DNA from: Dickeya lacustris | GTDB taxonomy: Bacteria > Pseudomonadota > Gammaproteobacteria > Enterobacterales > Enterobacteriaceae | Assembly (NCBI RefSeq): GCF_029635795.1 | Contig: NZ_CP114280.1 | Coordinates: forward strand, 3,596,001 to 3,660,000 | Length of the DNA stretch: 64,000 nucleotides | Direction of reading: 5' to 3' | Shown: positions 55,776 to 64,000 of the stretch, piece after piece | Layout of the letters: the number at the start of each line of letters is the position of its first letter | Position numbering within the stretch: the stretch's first letter is position 1 | Position numbers and translations under genes: made by a program | The notes under the pieces: generated by a model | Databases searched by the model: none | Seen by the model: the letters and a program-made list of their open reading frames with translations, nothing else | Told to the model about the DNA's origin: nothing

Positions 55776-56564
55776 TTATAGCGTTGCCTTGATAAACGAG
55801 AGTTTATGTAGTTTCTGTTCAATTTTAGCTAAGATAAAATTCAGCGTATCTAATTTTTGTTGATTATTCTCTGTGGGAATGATGTCATTCATCGCAATGA
55901 TAGTATCACTCAAATACCCTCTGTATTTAACCAGACACTCAATATCTTTTTCACAATAGAATTGACGAATATCATCATTTAATCCAATTAGTTTCCCTTC
56001 TTTAATTAAATCCTTTAACTTGTCGTTACTGACGGTATTTTTAAAAAATAAAACACTCAATTCATCACATAGAGAGTCATTTAATGCTTTTATCCTGAAA
56101 AATGGATTTTTTCTATGTTTTGGTTTAAGTTCTTTATGTAAGGACTTTCTAAACATGATGTAATAAACTGCATCTTTTTTATTTCTGTCATTTTCCCTTA
56201 TTCTTTCTTTTGGTCTCAATCCAAATAATGAATCCAGATTTTTTGGATTTGGATTAATTGCTTTTTTAAACCTTTCAGATAAATACTCTCTCATCTCACT
56301 AGGCATTTTCCAGCCTTCATCTAGATATATCGTTATTATCTTAATGACTTCTCTGTGGGTATCTGGATGAATAGAGCCTGCAATCTTTGTATATTTAAAT
56401 GGCTCATCAAAAATATATTTACCATTTTCATTCGAATCAGCACGAACTGCCCCAAGTTCATCATCAAGATAAAAATAATCCTGATTGTACTTGATTTTTT
56501 TATAAAGGTCTTGAAACTTTGATTCCAAATTACTCATGTATTCAATTTCGTCGGCTACTGACAT
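55776..56564 (-). CDS. unknown 262-residue protein
   Basis: Highly charged, Lys/Asp/Glu-rich and predicted helical, with no signal peptide or membrane part (MSVADEIEYMSNLESKFQDL; later KPKHRKNPFFRIKALNDSLC). AAGGGAA precedes the ATG. Its AT content (about 70%) exceeds that of the genes around it, as for many accessory defence or toxin genes. No family recognised. Confidence 0.6.
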   Translation of the reverse strand: MSVADEIEYMSNLESKFQDLYKKIKYNQDYFYLDDELGAVRADSNENGKYIFDEPFKYTKIAGSIHPDTHREVIKIITIYLDEGWKMPSEMREYLSERFKKAINPNPKNLDSLFGLRPKERIRENDRNKKDAVYYIMFRKSLHKELKPKHRKNPFFRIKALNDSLCDELSVLFFKNTVSNDKLKDLIKEGKLIGLNDDIRQFYCEKDIECLVKYRGYLSDTIIAMNDIIPTENNQQKLDTLNFILAKIEQKLHKLSFIKATL

Positions 56565-56646
56565 AAATTCCCTTGCAGTGCAGTAAAATAAAGTATGTGT
56601 TTAAATTTATATCATATTAAGACCTGATGAAGAAGAACGAGAGCTT

Positions 56647-56898
56647 ATGAACTATTTAAGACTGATTATCGACCGCGAGAAGTACACCACTGGTTTTAAC
56701 TGTGCAATTGATGCTGACCTTGTACTTCCGACAGTCCTCATCGAGGCCGGACTGCCCGCTTCAGGATACCTGGAAGGTCTGACTAAGTGGCATGCTGAAT
56801 CCATTGTGCGTAAGTTGCTCCGGCTCCTGGATGGTCAGGCTGTCAGAGCAACGGTCTTCGACCACACACAGCATAAAACGCAGGTTTATCCATTCTGA
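56647..56898 (+). CDS. small unknown protein, divergent from the primase block
   Basis: 83 residues, MNYLRLIIDREKYTTGFNCA to ATVFDHTQHKTQVYPF. The GAGAG ribosome site lies seven bases before the ATG. It is the only plus-strand gene in this half of the island. Could be a regulator or excisionase-like protein by position; sequence does not decide. Confidence 0.5.
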   Translation: MNYLRLIIDREKYTTGFNCAIDADLVLPTVLIEAGLPASGYLEGLTKWHAESIVRKLLRLLDGQAVRATVFDHTQHKTQVYPF

Positions 56899-56953
56899 TT
56901 TACCGGGCACGGATGCCCGTAGTGATCGGGGTAAAAGGCCGGGAGTACCTGAC

Positions 56954-58613
56954 TTAACGGCTCCAGTCCTTGATTCGACGGAGGTTTAACCTTGGGATTG
57001 TCTCGATGGCTTCCAGCTTAGTTTCTACGGGTTTGTCGCCATAGTTTTCGCTTTCGTTCCTGTTCGAATCGATGTGACCTGTAATGCTGTCGCGAATGTC
57101 CATTGCGACCCCACTTCTTCGGCAGTTCGTCACGAATGTATGACGGAAGCTGTGTGTCGGTGATATTTCATCACGTCCAATGCCGTTGTTTCTGATGTAA
57201 CGACTGAATCGCTTACGGAAATTGGTTGAGTACTTTTTCTCAGCAAGGGCTTCGTCAGAGAACAGAAAGGCACTCCTGCGGGTGACGAAATCGGTGAAGC
57301 CCAGCTCTGTAACATGAAGAGGTACAGGAACGTAACGTGTTTTGCCTGTCTTAATGGACTGCGTTTCGTTTTCCTGCAATTTCATAACACAAAACGCCAT
57401 CACGTTGCTGAATATCACGCCTGTGCAACTGTGCGATTTCCTCAACACGGCAGCCAGTGTAATAGAGGATAATCGGGATCCAGTAATCCATCGCTTCGTA
57501 AGGCTCTTCCCGTCCGGTGAAAACAGGACCGGAGAACACTCTCGCCAATTCTTGCTGTGTGAAGGGTTTGTCGCTGCTGTCGCGGGCTGTACGGGACGGT
57601 TTACGTACATCCCTCACGGCGTTGTGCTTAAGCCAGTTAACGTAGATAGCGTACTCAAAGAATGACGACAGATGGTTGAGCATGTTCCGCACTCTGTCCG
57701 GGGTGAGGTGGTCTTTGTTTGGCAGGGCCAGCTTTTGGGCCAACGATAAAGCTTTCTCTTTTTTGGTCAGATTTTTGGGGTACTTCGCCATAGTATCCCG
57801 GAATTTCACAATATGATCGACGGTGATGTCGTCAATGGCGAGGTTGCCGTTTATCTCAACAAAACGATCTGCTGCTGCTGCGTACTCTTTAACATGTGCC
57901 AGTGCTTTTTTATCGATGGTTGCTGCATCGGAAGGGCATTTGAACTCTTTGTACGCTTCGAATAACTGAATGAAGGTATTGCGGGGTTCGGCTGCTTCTG
58001 GCAACGCATCCAGTCCTTTGCTTCTGGCGTAGCGTTTGGGGTAAAGGCTGAGAATGAACGCATTCGTTATCTCATTACGCCGCTCTGCAAGCCGCCATGC
58101 CAGACGATGGAGCCAGATCTGTGGTAACTCAGTGTCGGCCCATTCCTGTGCTTCCTGAAGTTCTACAGCCATCAATTTACACAGTGCTCCGCTGCTGTCC
58201 TGCCACGAATCTGACTTTTGGCTAACTAGGCGGTCTTTATGTTCCAGATAATCGCAGATGAGATCATTAGCGGGGCTACGGGATAGGCCATATTCATAGT
58301 CGTCAATCAGATATCGCTCAGTGATGACTTCTTCCTGTGACACCATGCGGGAGGCCCAGAGGCCAGCGATCAACTCGATATCGGCGTTGGTGACAGATTG
58401 CTCAGCATCCAACTGTCGTTTGGCTCTTCGTATCGCATTCTCAAATTTCTGCCAGACAGGGATAGCTCTGACGATAGCTTCATCATGATCTTTCGTGCCG
58501 AGTGACTCTTTGAACTCATGCTGATCGTCCAGAAGGTGGCGGAGTTTTTTAGGGATAACTCGGCGGACACCGTAGGTGCCACTGCGTGTATAGAGACCTT
58601 TCATAATGATCAT
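56954..58613 (-). pseudogene. island tyrosine integrase, split by a one-base frameshift
   Basis: From ATG 58613 (after AAGGTGG) the frame encodes MIIMKGLYTRSGTYGVRRVI, a DUF6538-type N-terminus, a core-binding domain and the catalytic Arg (ILYYTGCRVEEIAQLHR), then stops at 57351. The rest, QENETQSIKTGKTRYVPVPL with H-x-x-R (THSFRHTFVTN), GH and the Tyr of SENYGDKP, is in another frame ending at 56954. An extra G at about 57395 (gaaattgcagg for gaaattcagg) explains the break. Joined length about 550 residues. It adjoins attR and tRNA-Phe, as expected. Confidence 0.82.
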
Positions 58614-58614
58614 T

Positions 58615-58636
58615 TGTACCACCTTTTTGTACCACC
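58615..58636. promoter_or_regulatory. paired tgtaccac sites at the integrase start (arm-type candidate)
   Basis: tgtaccacctttttgtacca overlapping the integrase ribosome-binding region. It matches 44658-44678 at 19 of 20 positions, in the same orientation. Binding here could serve both integration and autoregulation of int. Confidence 0.6.
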
Positions 58637-58706
58637 GGGAAGCGGGGCCGGAGGAGGGATAAGGGCGGTAACTACTGGTAAACCAACAAGTTGTTGACTC
58701 AGAAAG

Positions 58707-58730
58707 CAAAAACCCCCGCAGAAGCGAGGG
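58707..58730 (-). terminator. terminator behind tRNA-Phe
   Basis: On the minus strand: ccctcgc ttct gcggggg ttttt. It ends the tRNA transcript, and lies on the island side of the junction, so the island supplies the terminator. Confidence 0.75.
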
Positions 58731-58734
58731 TTAT

Positions 58735-58771
58735 AAATAAGTGGTGCCCGGACTCGGAATCGAACCAAGGA
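58735..58771. repeat. attachment half-site, right (attR-like, in the tRNA gene)
   Basis: 37 bases identical to 44558-44594, covering the last 30 bases of tRNA-Phe and seven bases beyond. The tRNA gene stays intact after integration because the element brings the same 3' end. Confidence 0.93.
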
Positions 58772-58817
58772 CACGGGGATTTTCAATCCCCTGCTCTACC
58801 GACTGAGCTATCCGGGC
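58742..58817 (-). tRNA. pheV: tRNA-Phe (GAA)
   Basis: 76 nt on the minus strand: GCCCGGATAGCTCAGTCGGT start, anticodon loop ATTGAAAAT with GAA, T-arm TTCGATTC, encoded CCA. The seven-base acceptor stem GCCCGGA pairs with TCCGGGC. Next to speC as is pheV in E. coli, hence the symbol. Confidence 0.96.
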
Positions 58818-59475
58818 AACGGGGCGCATTAAACCGTATATCGCGATGAGCGTCAATGAGTTTCTGCCATAATCGTTGTGGTTGCTCTATTTTCAGTCAG
58901 TTAGTGTGGTTTTCGGTGGGGTTGAGGGCGTGGTAATAGCGGTGGCGGGCCCGATGGCGTGCGGCATCGGGCCGATAAATACTGTCACATTCGTTGTCTT
59001 GAATTCGCTGAAAAATAATGCCACTATTGCGCGGTTTTTAGCTTACCTTCCACCTGCGGTTATTTAGAGGATTGCGGATATGTTGGATTCAATGCCCATG
59101 GTACAGACGCCGTGCGCCGGATCTCTGCTGCTGTCGCCGCATCCTGAACGCATGGCGTTCATCCTGTCTCTGTTTTCCCGATTATCCCTTGCCACTATGC
59201 GGTGAGGCGTACTGACGCCCCCTGTTAGGCATGATTAAAAATAGAGCCGACTGGTCTCTGATTTTACTGATGTCTATCGGCTGGTGCTGGTCCCAGATGA
59301 TGCGTATTTCCCTGTGCCGTTGGCGCGGGTCATACGTTTGTCGCGGTTAGCTGGCATGCTGTTCGTCGTTTTGGGCAGTAGTTGATGGGGTACGTTACGC
59401 TTAACACGTAGCGTTATCTCTGCGCAGTGTCTTTCAGGCACGTACACTCATTCTTGACCGTTTGGGTTTGGGTAC
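58818..59475. other. long leader region between tRNA-Phe and speC
   Basis: About 650 bases. It contains the tRNA promoter (minus) and the speC promoter and leader (plus). A 41-codon ORF with a good ribosome site is at 59080-59205. A 63-codon frame at 58876 has no such site and is dismissed. No riboswitch family recognised. Confidence 0.5.
59080..59205 (+). CDS. possible leader peptide upstream of speC
   Basis: 41 codons: MLDSMPMVQTPCAGSLLLSP, then HPERMAFILSLFSRLSLATMR, stop. AGAGGA lies eight bases before the ATG. It sits about 270 bases upstream of speC. E. coli speF is controlled by a short leader ORF (speFL) sensing ornithine; the peptide here is not similar, so any such role is speculation. 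Confidence 0.3.
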   Translation: MLDSMPMVQTPCAGSLLLSPHPERMAFILSLFSRLSLATMR

Positions 59476-61629
59476 ATGAAACAGTTAAAAATTGCGGCTA
59501 ATGCGGCGGTTGCCTCCCGTCTAATCACCTTGCGTCCGATTGTGGCGCTCAGTCAGACCGATTTTACCGATATCGCGGCCGTCGTGGTGTCGGTTGAGGA
59601 GGCGCGCAGCGGCATCCTGTCGGTGATGCATCACTCCGGTTTCGGTATTCCGGCATTCGTGGTGCGCGAGCCGTGGCATACCAGTGAGGAACCGCTGCCA
59701 CCGGGCAGCGAGTGGCTGAGTCTGGATAAAGCCGGGGAACACGCGCTGCAACTGGAAAAAGTGGCAGCCGAGTATCAGGCGCGTTTACTGCCGCCATTTT
59801 TTGATACGCTGTCTAAATATGTCGGTATGCAAAACACCACGTTCGCCTGTCCTGGGCATCAGGGCGGGGCGTTTTTCCGCAAGCACCCGGCCGGTCGGCA
59901 GTTTTTCGAGTTTTATGGCGAAAACATGTTCCGCTCTGACATCTGCAATGCAGACGTGAAGCTGGGCGACTTGTTGATCCATGAAGGTGCGGCGAAAAAA
60001 GCGCAGAAATTTGCTGCCAAAGTGTTCAATGCCGATAAAACCTACTTTGTCCTTAATGGCACCTCGGCGGCGAACAAAGTGGTGACGAATGCGTTGCTGA
60101 CGCGCGGTGATTTGGTGCTGTTTGATAGAAATAACCACAAGTCTAACCATCACGGTGCGTTGATTCAGGCGGGCGCGACGCCGATTTATCTGGAAACGGC
60201 CCGTAACCCGTTTGGTTTTATCGGGGGCGTGGATGCGCACTGTTTTGATGAGGGCTACCTGCGCGAGCTCATCCGCGAGGTCGCCCCGGCGCGCGCCGAT
60301 GAAGCCAGACCGTTCCGGCTGGCGGTGATTCAGTTGGGTACGTATGACGGCACTATTTATAACGCCCGGCAGGTGGTCGATAGCATCGGCCATTTATGCG
60401 ACTACATTCTGTTTGATTCGGCCTGGGTGGGGTATGAGCAGTTCATCCCGATGATGGAACAGTGCTCACCGCTGTTGCTGGACTTAAACGAGAACGATCC
60501 GGGGATTTTCGTCACCCAGTCGGTGCATAAACAGCAAGCCGGTTTCTCGCAAACCTCGCAAATCCACAAGAAAGACAACCACATTCGTGGACAAAAGCGC
60601 TTTTGCCCGCATAAGCGCCTGAATAACGCTTTCATGCTGCACGCCTCCACCAGCCCGTTTTACCCGCTGTTTGCCGCGCTGGATGTCAACGCCAAAATGC
60701 ATGAAGGGCCGAGTGGCCGCAGGTTGTGGATGGAGTGCGTCAGGCTTGGGATTGACGCGCGTAAGCACCTGCTGGCGCGCTGCTCGCTTATCAAACCGTT
60801 TGTACCGCCGATGGTGGGCGAGAAACGCTGGCAGGATCACGACACCGATGTGATGGCGCAAGACGTGCGTTTCTTTAACTTCGAGCCGGGTGAGAGCTGG
60901 CACGCCTTTGAGGGCTACGCGCAGCAACAGTATTTTGTTGACCCCTGCAAGCTGTTGCTGACTACGCCGGGCATTGATGCGGCAACCGGCGCGTATACCG
61001 AGTTTGGTATTCCGGCGACCATTCTCGCCAATTACCTGCGTGAACACGGTATTATTCCCGAAAAATGCGATCTGAATTCTATTCTATTCCTGCTGACACC
61101 GGCGGAAGATAGCGTGAAGATGGAGCGCCTGGTGGCGGCGCTGGTGCAGTTCGAGCAACTGATTGAGCAGGATGCGCCGTTAAGCGAAGTCTTGCCGAAC
61201 CTGTATCACAAGTATGAGCAGCGTTATACCGGCTATACGTTGCGGCAGTTGTGCCAGGAAATGCATGATTTTTATGCCAGCCACGATGTGAAACGGCTGC
61301 AAAAAGAGATGTTCCGTAAAGCCTGTTTCCCACAGACAGTGGTGTTACCGCAGGATGCGCATACCGCGTATATCCGTGGTGAGGTCGATTTAGTGCCGTT
61401 GGCAGAGGCAGAAGGGCGCATCGCTGCCGAAGGTGCACTGCCTTACCCGCCGGGCGTGCTGTGCGTGGTGCCGGGTGAGATCTGGGGTGGGGCCGTATTG
61501 CACTATTTCCAGGCGCTGGAAGCCGGTATTAACCTAATGCCGGGCTTTGCGCCGGAATTACAAGGTGTCTACAGTGTGGCGCAGGAAGACGGTAGCAAGC
61601 GCTTGTGTGCGAATGTGATGGCCCGCTAA
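59476..61629 (+). CDS. speC: ornithine decarboxylase, constitutive type
   Basis: 717 residues, aligned throughout with enterobacterial SpeC: the N-terminal receiver-like wing domain, STFACPGHQ-type NTTFACPGHQGGAFF, then FVLNGTSAANKVV, the PLP aldimine Lys352 in QSVHKQQAGFSQTSQIHKKD, and AEGRIAAEGALPYPPGVLCV near the end. PLP enzyme forming putrescine from ornithine in the cytoplasm. No putrescine antiporter (potE) follows; ansP is convergent, which supports speC rather than speF. Confidence 0.95.
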   Translation: MKQLKIAANAAVASRLITLRPIVALSQTDFTDIAAVVVSVEEARSGILSVMHHSGFGIPAFVVREPWHTSEEPLPPGSEWLSLDKAGEHALQLEKVAAEYQARLLPPFFDTLSKYVGMQNTTFACPGHQGGAFFRKHPAGRQFFEFYGENMFRSDICNADVKLGDLLIHEGAAKKAQKFAAKVFNADKTYFVLNGTSAANKVVTNALLTRGDLVLFDRNNHKSNHHGALIQAGATPIYLETARNPFGFIGGVDAHCFDEGYLRELIREVAPARADEARPFRLAVIQLGTYDGTIYNARQVVDSIGHLCDYILFDSAWVGYEQFIPMMEQCSPLLLDLNENDPGIFVTQSVHKQQAGFSQTSQIHKKDNHIRGQKRFCPHKRLNNAFMLHASTSPFYPLFAALDVNAKMHEGPSGRRLWMECVRLGIDARKHLLARCSLIKPFVPPMVGEKRWQDHDTDVMAQDVRFFNFEPGESWHAFEGYAQQQYFVDPCKLLLTTPGIDAATGAYTEFGIPATILANYLREHGIIPEKCDLNSILFLLTPAEDSVKMERLVAALVQFEQLIEQDAPLSEVLPNLYHKYEQRYTGYTLRQLCQEMHDFYASHDVKRLQKEMFRKACFPQTVVLPQDAHTAYIRGEVDLVPLAEAEGRIAAEGALPYPPGVLCVVPGEIWGGAVLHYFQALEAGINLMPGFAPELQGVYSVAQEDGSKRLCANVMAR

Positions 61630-61660
61630 CGGACTGGTGCTGTATTGACCAAAGAGAAAG

Positions 61661-61688
61661 CCGGGGGACATTCACCCCCGGTTTTTTT
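61661..61688 (+). terminator. Rho-independent terminator after speC
   Basis: ccggggg, six-base loop, cccccgg, then T7. It serves speC and may act from both sides against convergent ansP. Confidence 0.88.
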
Positions 61689-61703
61689 ATTGCTCATCGG
61701 CCA

Positions 61704-63161
61704 TCAGGTGGCCGTTTTCTCATGTTCCGCTTTCAGGCGGTTGGCGTCTTCTTTTTGCTTGCGCAGGCCGTACCACCCGGCGATCAGCAGGATAGCCAGC
61801 ACCGGGGTGGTGGCGACAGTCCAGGTACCGTTCGGGTAATCCAGCGCCATCAGCACCAGTACACACAGCAGGAAAGCCAGCGTCAGCCAGGAGGTAAACG
61901 GTGCCCACGGCATGCGAAAAGCAACGGGGGCGGCTTTACCCTGACGGATCGCCTGGCGCAGTTTCATTTGGCATAAGATGATAAATGCCCAGGAGCTGAT
62001 GATACCGAGCGAGGCAATATTCAGCACAATTTCAAAGACCTGTGACGGCACAATGTAGTTGAGAAATACGCCAATGACATGAATGGCCACCGTCACCAAT
62101 ATCCCGGCATAGGGCACTGACTGGGCATTCATGTTGCCAAGGAATTTTGGTGCCGACCCCCCCTGAGACAATGACCGCAGGATACGACCGGTAGAATACA
62201 GCCCGGAATTAAGGCTGGAGAGTGCCGCTGAGAGCACCACAATATTCATGATGGTGCCGATATAAGGCACGCCCAGTTTGCTAAAGAAGGTAACGAACGG
62301 ACTCTGCCCCGCCTGATACGCATTCCACGGCAGCAGGCACACCAGCAACACGACGGAGCCGACATAAAATAGGCCGATACGCCAGATAACGCTGTTAACC
62401 GCTTTCGGCAGGGTTTTCTCCGGGTCTTTACATTCACCGGCCGCCGTACCAATCAGCTCAACACCGGCGAAGGCAAAAATCACCCCTTGAATTAACACCA
62501 GTGCAGGCAATAAGCCGTGGGGAAATAGCCCGCCGTTATCGGTTATCAAGTGTAAGCCCGGTATGTTGCCATCCAGCGTTTTACCGGAGCCGAGAAAAAT
62601 CGTGCCCACCACCAGAAACAGGGAAATTGCCGCGACTTTGATCAGCGCAAACCAAAACTCCATCTCAGCAAACCATTTCACGCCAATCATGTTCATGGTG
62701 GTGACAATGGCTAACGCGCCGAGCGCAAATACCCATTGCGGGACATCGGCAAAGGTTCCCCAGTAGTGCATATAGAGCGCGACAGCGGTGATATCGACAA
62801 TGCCGGTCATGGCCCAGTTGAGGAAATACATCCAGCCGGCGACATAAGAGGCTTTTTCACCCAGAAATTCGCGGGCGTAAGAGACAAAACTGCCGCTGGT
62901 CGGGCGATGAACAATCAGTTCACCCAGCGCACGCAAAATGAAAAATGAAAAAATACCGCACAGCAGATACACCAGTGCCAGCGCCGGGCCTGCCATTTGT
63001 AAGCGGGCGCCCGCGCCAAGAAATAAACCGGTGCCAATTGAACCGCCAATGGCAATCATCTGAACCTGACGATTGCCCATACTTTTGTGGTAGCCCGCCT
63101 CATGTGAATCGAGCCAGCGCCGTTTGGCGTGATGCTCGTTCTGTTTGTTATGTTGAGTCAT
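61704..63161 (-). CDS. ansP: L-asparagine permease
   Basis: 485 residues, twelve helices, APC superfamily. Long stretches are identical to E. coli AnsP: HKSMGNRQVQMIAIGGSIGT, RLQMAGPALALVYLLCGIFS and WMYFLNWAMTGIVDITAVAL. Proton-coupled uptake of L-asparagine across the inner membrane. Start ATG 63161 gives the family N-terminus; ATG 63188 is also in frame but lacks a ribosome site. Confidence 0.92.
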   Translation of the reverse strand: MTQHNKQNEHHAKRRWLDSHEAGYHKSMGNRQVQMIAIGGSIGTGLFLGAGARLQMAGPALALVYLLCGIFSFFILRALGELIVHRPTSGSFVSYAREFLGEKASYVAGWMYFLNWAMTGIVDITAVALYMHYWGTFADVPQWVFALGALAIVTTMNMIGVKWFAEMEFWFALIKVAAISLFLVVGTIFLGSGKTLDGNIPGLHLITDNGGLFPHGLLPALVLIQGVIFAFAGVELIGTAAGECKDPEKTLPKAVNSVIWRIGLFYVGSVVLLVCLLPWNAYQAGQSPFVTFFSKLGVPYIGTIMNIVVLSAALSSLNSGLYSTGRILRSLSQGGSAPKFLGNMNAQSVPYAGILVTVAIHVIGVFLNYIVPSQVFEIVLNIASLGIISSWAFIILCQMKLRQAIRQGKAAPVAFRMPWAPFTSWLTLAFLLCVLVLMALDYPNGTWTVATTPVLAILLIAGWYGLRKQKEDANRLKAEHEKTAT

Positions 63162-63188
63162 TGCCTGTTTGATTCCCTTGTCTGTCAT

Positions 63189-63572
63189 TCAGGAGAATGG
63201 GGCTGTGTTATCACCGCACAGCCGTGTTGCGCGGTGTGACAGCCTGACTTATTGAGTGGATAGTTTTCCCCCCGCCTTCCCGACGAGGTAAAAACGCCAG
63301 CGATGCTACCGTTTCCTGACCGCTGAGGCAAAAATTCCCTGCCTGAATACCCCGGTTTTATTTTGCTTTTGTGCGATTTCTCTTTTGTTTTTTAATTTTT
63401 AAATCTATTTTCACATCATTAATTGGTGTTAATTGCTGCCTAATGGGGTCGATATAGCGTTTGCTTATGACTGTAACCAATCGTTTGCTATGGCGGTTTT
63501 ATGGGCGTTTTTCTATGGGCGTTCTGTTTTGTGAACGTTTTTTGTGAACCCTGAGTGTCGTGACGGGAAGAG
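63189..63572. other. gene-free spacer between ansP and mltC
   Basis: Contains the ansP promoter region. Around 63485-63550 imperfect tandem units occur (tttatgggcg / ctatgggcg; ttttgtgaacg / tttgtgaacc). No ORF or RNA recognised. Confidence 0.5.
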
Positions 63573-63606
63573 TGAAAAACAGGAGGGACGGTGAAGCCCC
63601 TCCTGC
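63573..63606 (-). terminator. Rho-independent terminator of mltC
   Basis: On the minus strand: caggagggg, loop, ccctcctg then T5. It directly follows the mltC stop. Confidence 0.8.
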
Positions 63607-63616
63607 GGGGTGATGA

Positions 63617-64000
63617 CTAACGACTATAGGCGCGGTAGTTTTTCTGTGCGTTATTCACTTTGTATAAATAATGGCGTGATTCGGCAGAAGGATGTCGCGT
63701 GGTCAGCGTTTGGTAAATCTCGTTTGGCGACATGCTATTAATGATGCCAAATGCCGTGTCTTTATCATTGGAGAATACCCGCAGAACGCTACCCGCACCG
63801 CCGTTATAGGCCGTTATCATGGCATAGCGCTGTGAGGTGGGGTTTTGAATACCGGCGAGATAGATGTTTTTCAGCATCGACAAATAAGGCTGTGCCGGTG
63901 TCGATGTTGCTTTCCGGGTCGAACAGATAGCTGCGGCTCGGTTGCCCCCATTTGCCTTTCATTTTGAACACATCACGCCCGGCGCTGTGCTGCACCACCT
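63617..64000 (-). pseudogene. mltC: membrane-bound lytic transglycosylase C, partial, one-base frameshift
   Basis: The C-terminal quarter of MltC is visible; the rest lies beyond the window. Frame one gives [12 protein letters not shown], then [20 protein letters not shown]; the next frame continues [40 protein letters not shown] and [16 protein letters not shown]. One extra T at about 63885-63888 (gccttatttg for gcctatttg on the minus strand) separates them. MltC cleaves peptidoglycan from the outer membrane. Because the remaining protein is perfectly conserved, a sequencing error is as likely as a true mutation. Confidence 0.85.

Larger units (their letters stand above)
44558..58771. mobile_element. 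14.2-kb integrative element in tRNA-Phe
   Basis: Bounded by a 37-bp perfect direct repeat of the tRNA-Phe 3' end. Gene content: integrase at the right end next to the tRNA, DUF927/Toprim primase, serine recombinase, RadC-family protein, unknown genes, one IS and an ABC-3C defence system. No structural phage genes and no conjugation machinery, so it resembles a satellite or P4-like genomic island. The integrase is frameshifted, so excision may be lost or depend on another recombinase. Confidence 0.85.

Noticed and set aside
58876..59067. 63-codon ORF between tRNA-Phe and speC
   Set aside because: No ribosome site and no recognisable domain; the start lies in the region upstream of the tRNA gene.

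Overview
The window is chromosomal DNA of an enterobacterium (Enterobacterales). Close full-length matches to yafD, speC, ansP and mltC, a tRNA-Phe beside speC, and a mixed GC content with GC-rich core and AT-rich islands support this. A plant-associated Pectobacteriaceae-type genome (Dickeya, Brenneria or Pectobacterium) fits best, but genus is an inference from memory of gene content.

Layout. (1) 1-4.3 kb is an accessory block. It holds the end of an MFS exporter coupled to an ABC-F protein, a 3' stump of a MATE transporter, and on the minus strand a pair that reads as BacA (prephenate decarboxylase) and BacB (bicupin isomerase), the first two steps of the bacilysin/anticapsin-type dihydro-aromatic amino acid pathway. 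(2) 4.8-9.7 kb is core-like: an Ivy-type lysozyme inhibitor, yafD, a LysR regulator divergent from a carboxymuconolactone decarboxylase-cupin fusion, and an SDR. (3) 9.9-20.1 kb is a drug-efflux locus. A minus-strand run (RND adaptor, RND permease, SDR, beta-ketoacyl synthase) faces an outer-membrane factor plus MATE pair, with a TetR regulator between. The same 24-bp palindrome sits in front of both arms and is the likely TetR operator. (4) 20.1-25.7 kb carries small redox and transport genes with LysR regulators. (5) 25.7-27.4 kb has a candidate sRNA and a TraF/FadL-like outer-membrane protein. (6) 27.8-41.5 kb is a tellurite/stress (Ter) island: terW, a five-gene nucleoside-like biosynthetic module (CitE-like lyase, StiP/PRTase, HAD, PRTase-TRSP, ATP-grasp), divergent terZABCDE, a separate vWA-containing terF and a HAD phosphatase. 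(7) 41.5-44.4 kb is scarred: a truncated IS3-family element, a second IS3-family element without target duplication, a gene stump and a tyrosine recombinase.

(8) 44.56-58.77 kb is an integrative element bounded by a 37-bp direct repeat of the 3' end of tRNA-Phe. It encodes a frameshifted integrase, a Toprim/DUF927 primase-helicase, a serine recombinase, a RadC-family protein, several unknown proteins, an IS5-family (IS427-like) insertion, and a three-gene ABC-ATPase/HNH nuclease system of the ABC-3C defence type. Three clusters of TGTTAC repeats with the same arrangement punctuate the element, and two of them flank the defence cargo. They look like origin iterons or operators and are the least explained structure here. 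(9) 58.7-64 kb is core: tRNA-Phe, a long leader, speC, ansP, and the end of mltC, which carries a one-base frameshift.

Two genome-scale patterns stand out. Core intergenic spacers repeatedly carry 13-16 bp tandem duplications, one of which has interrupted a gene. Three genes (IS orfA, integrase, mltC) differ from an intact frame by a single base, so part of this may be sequencing error.
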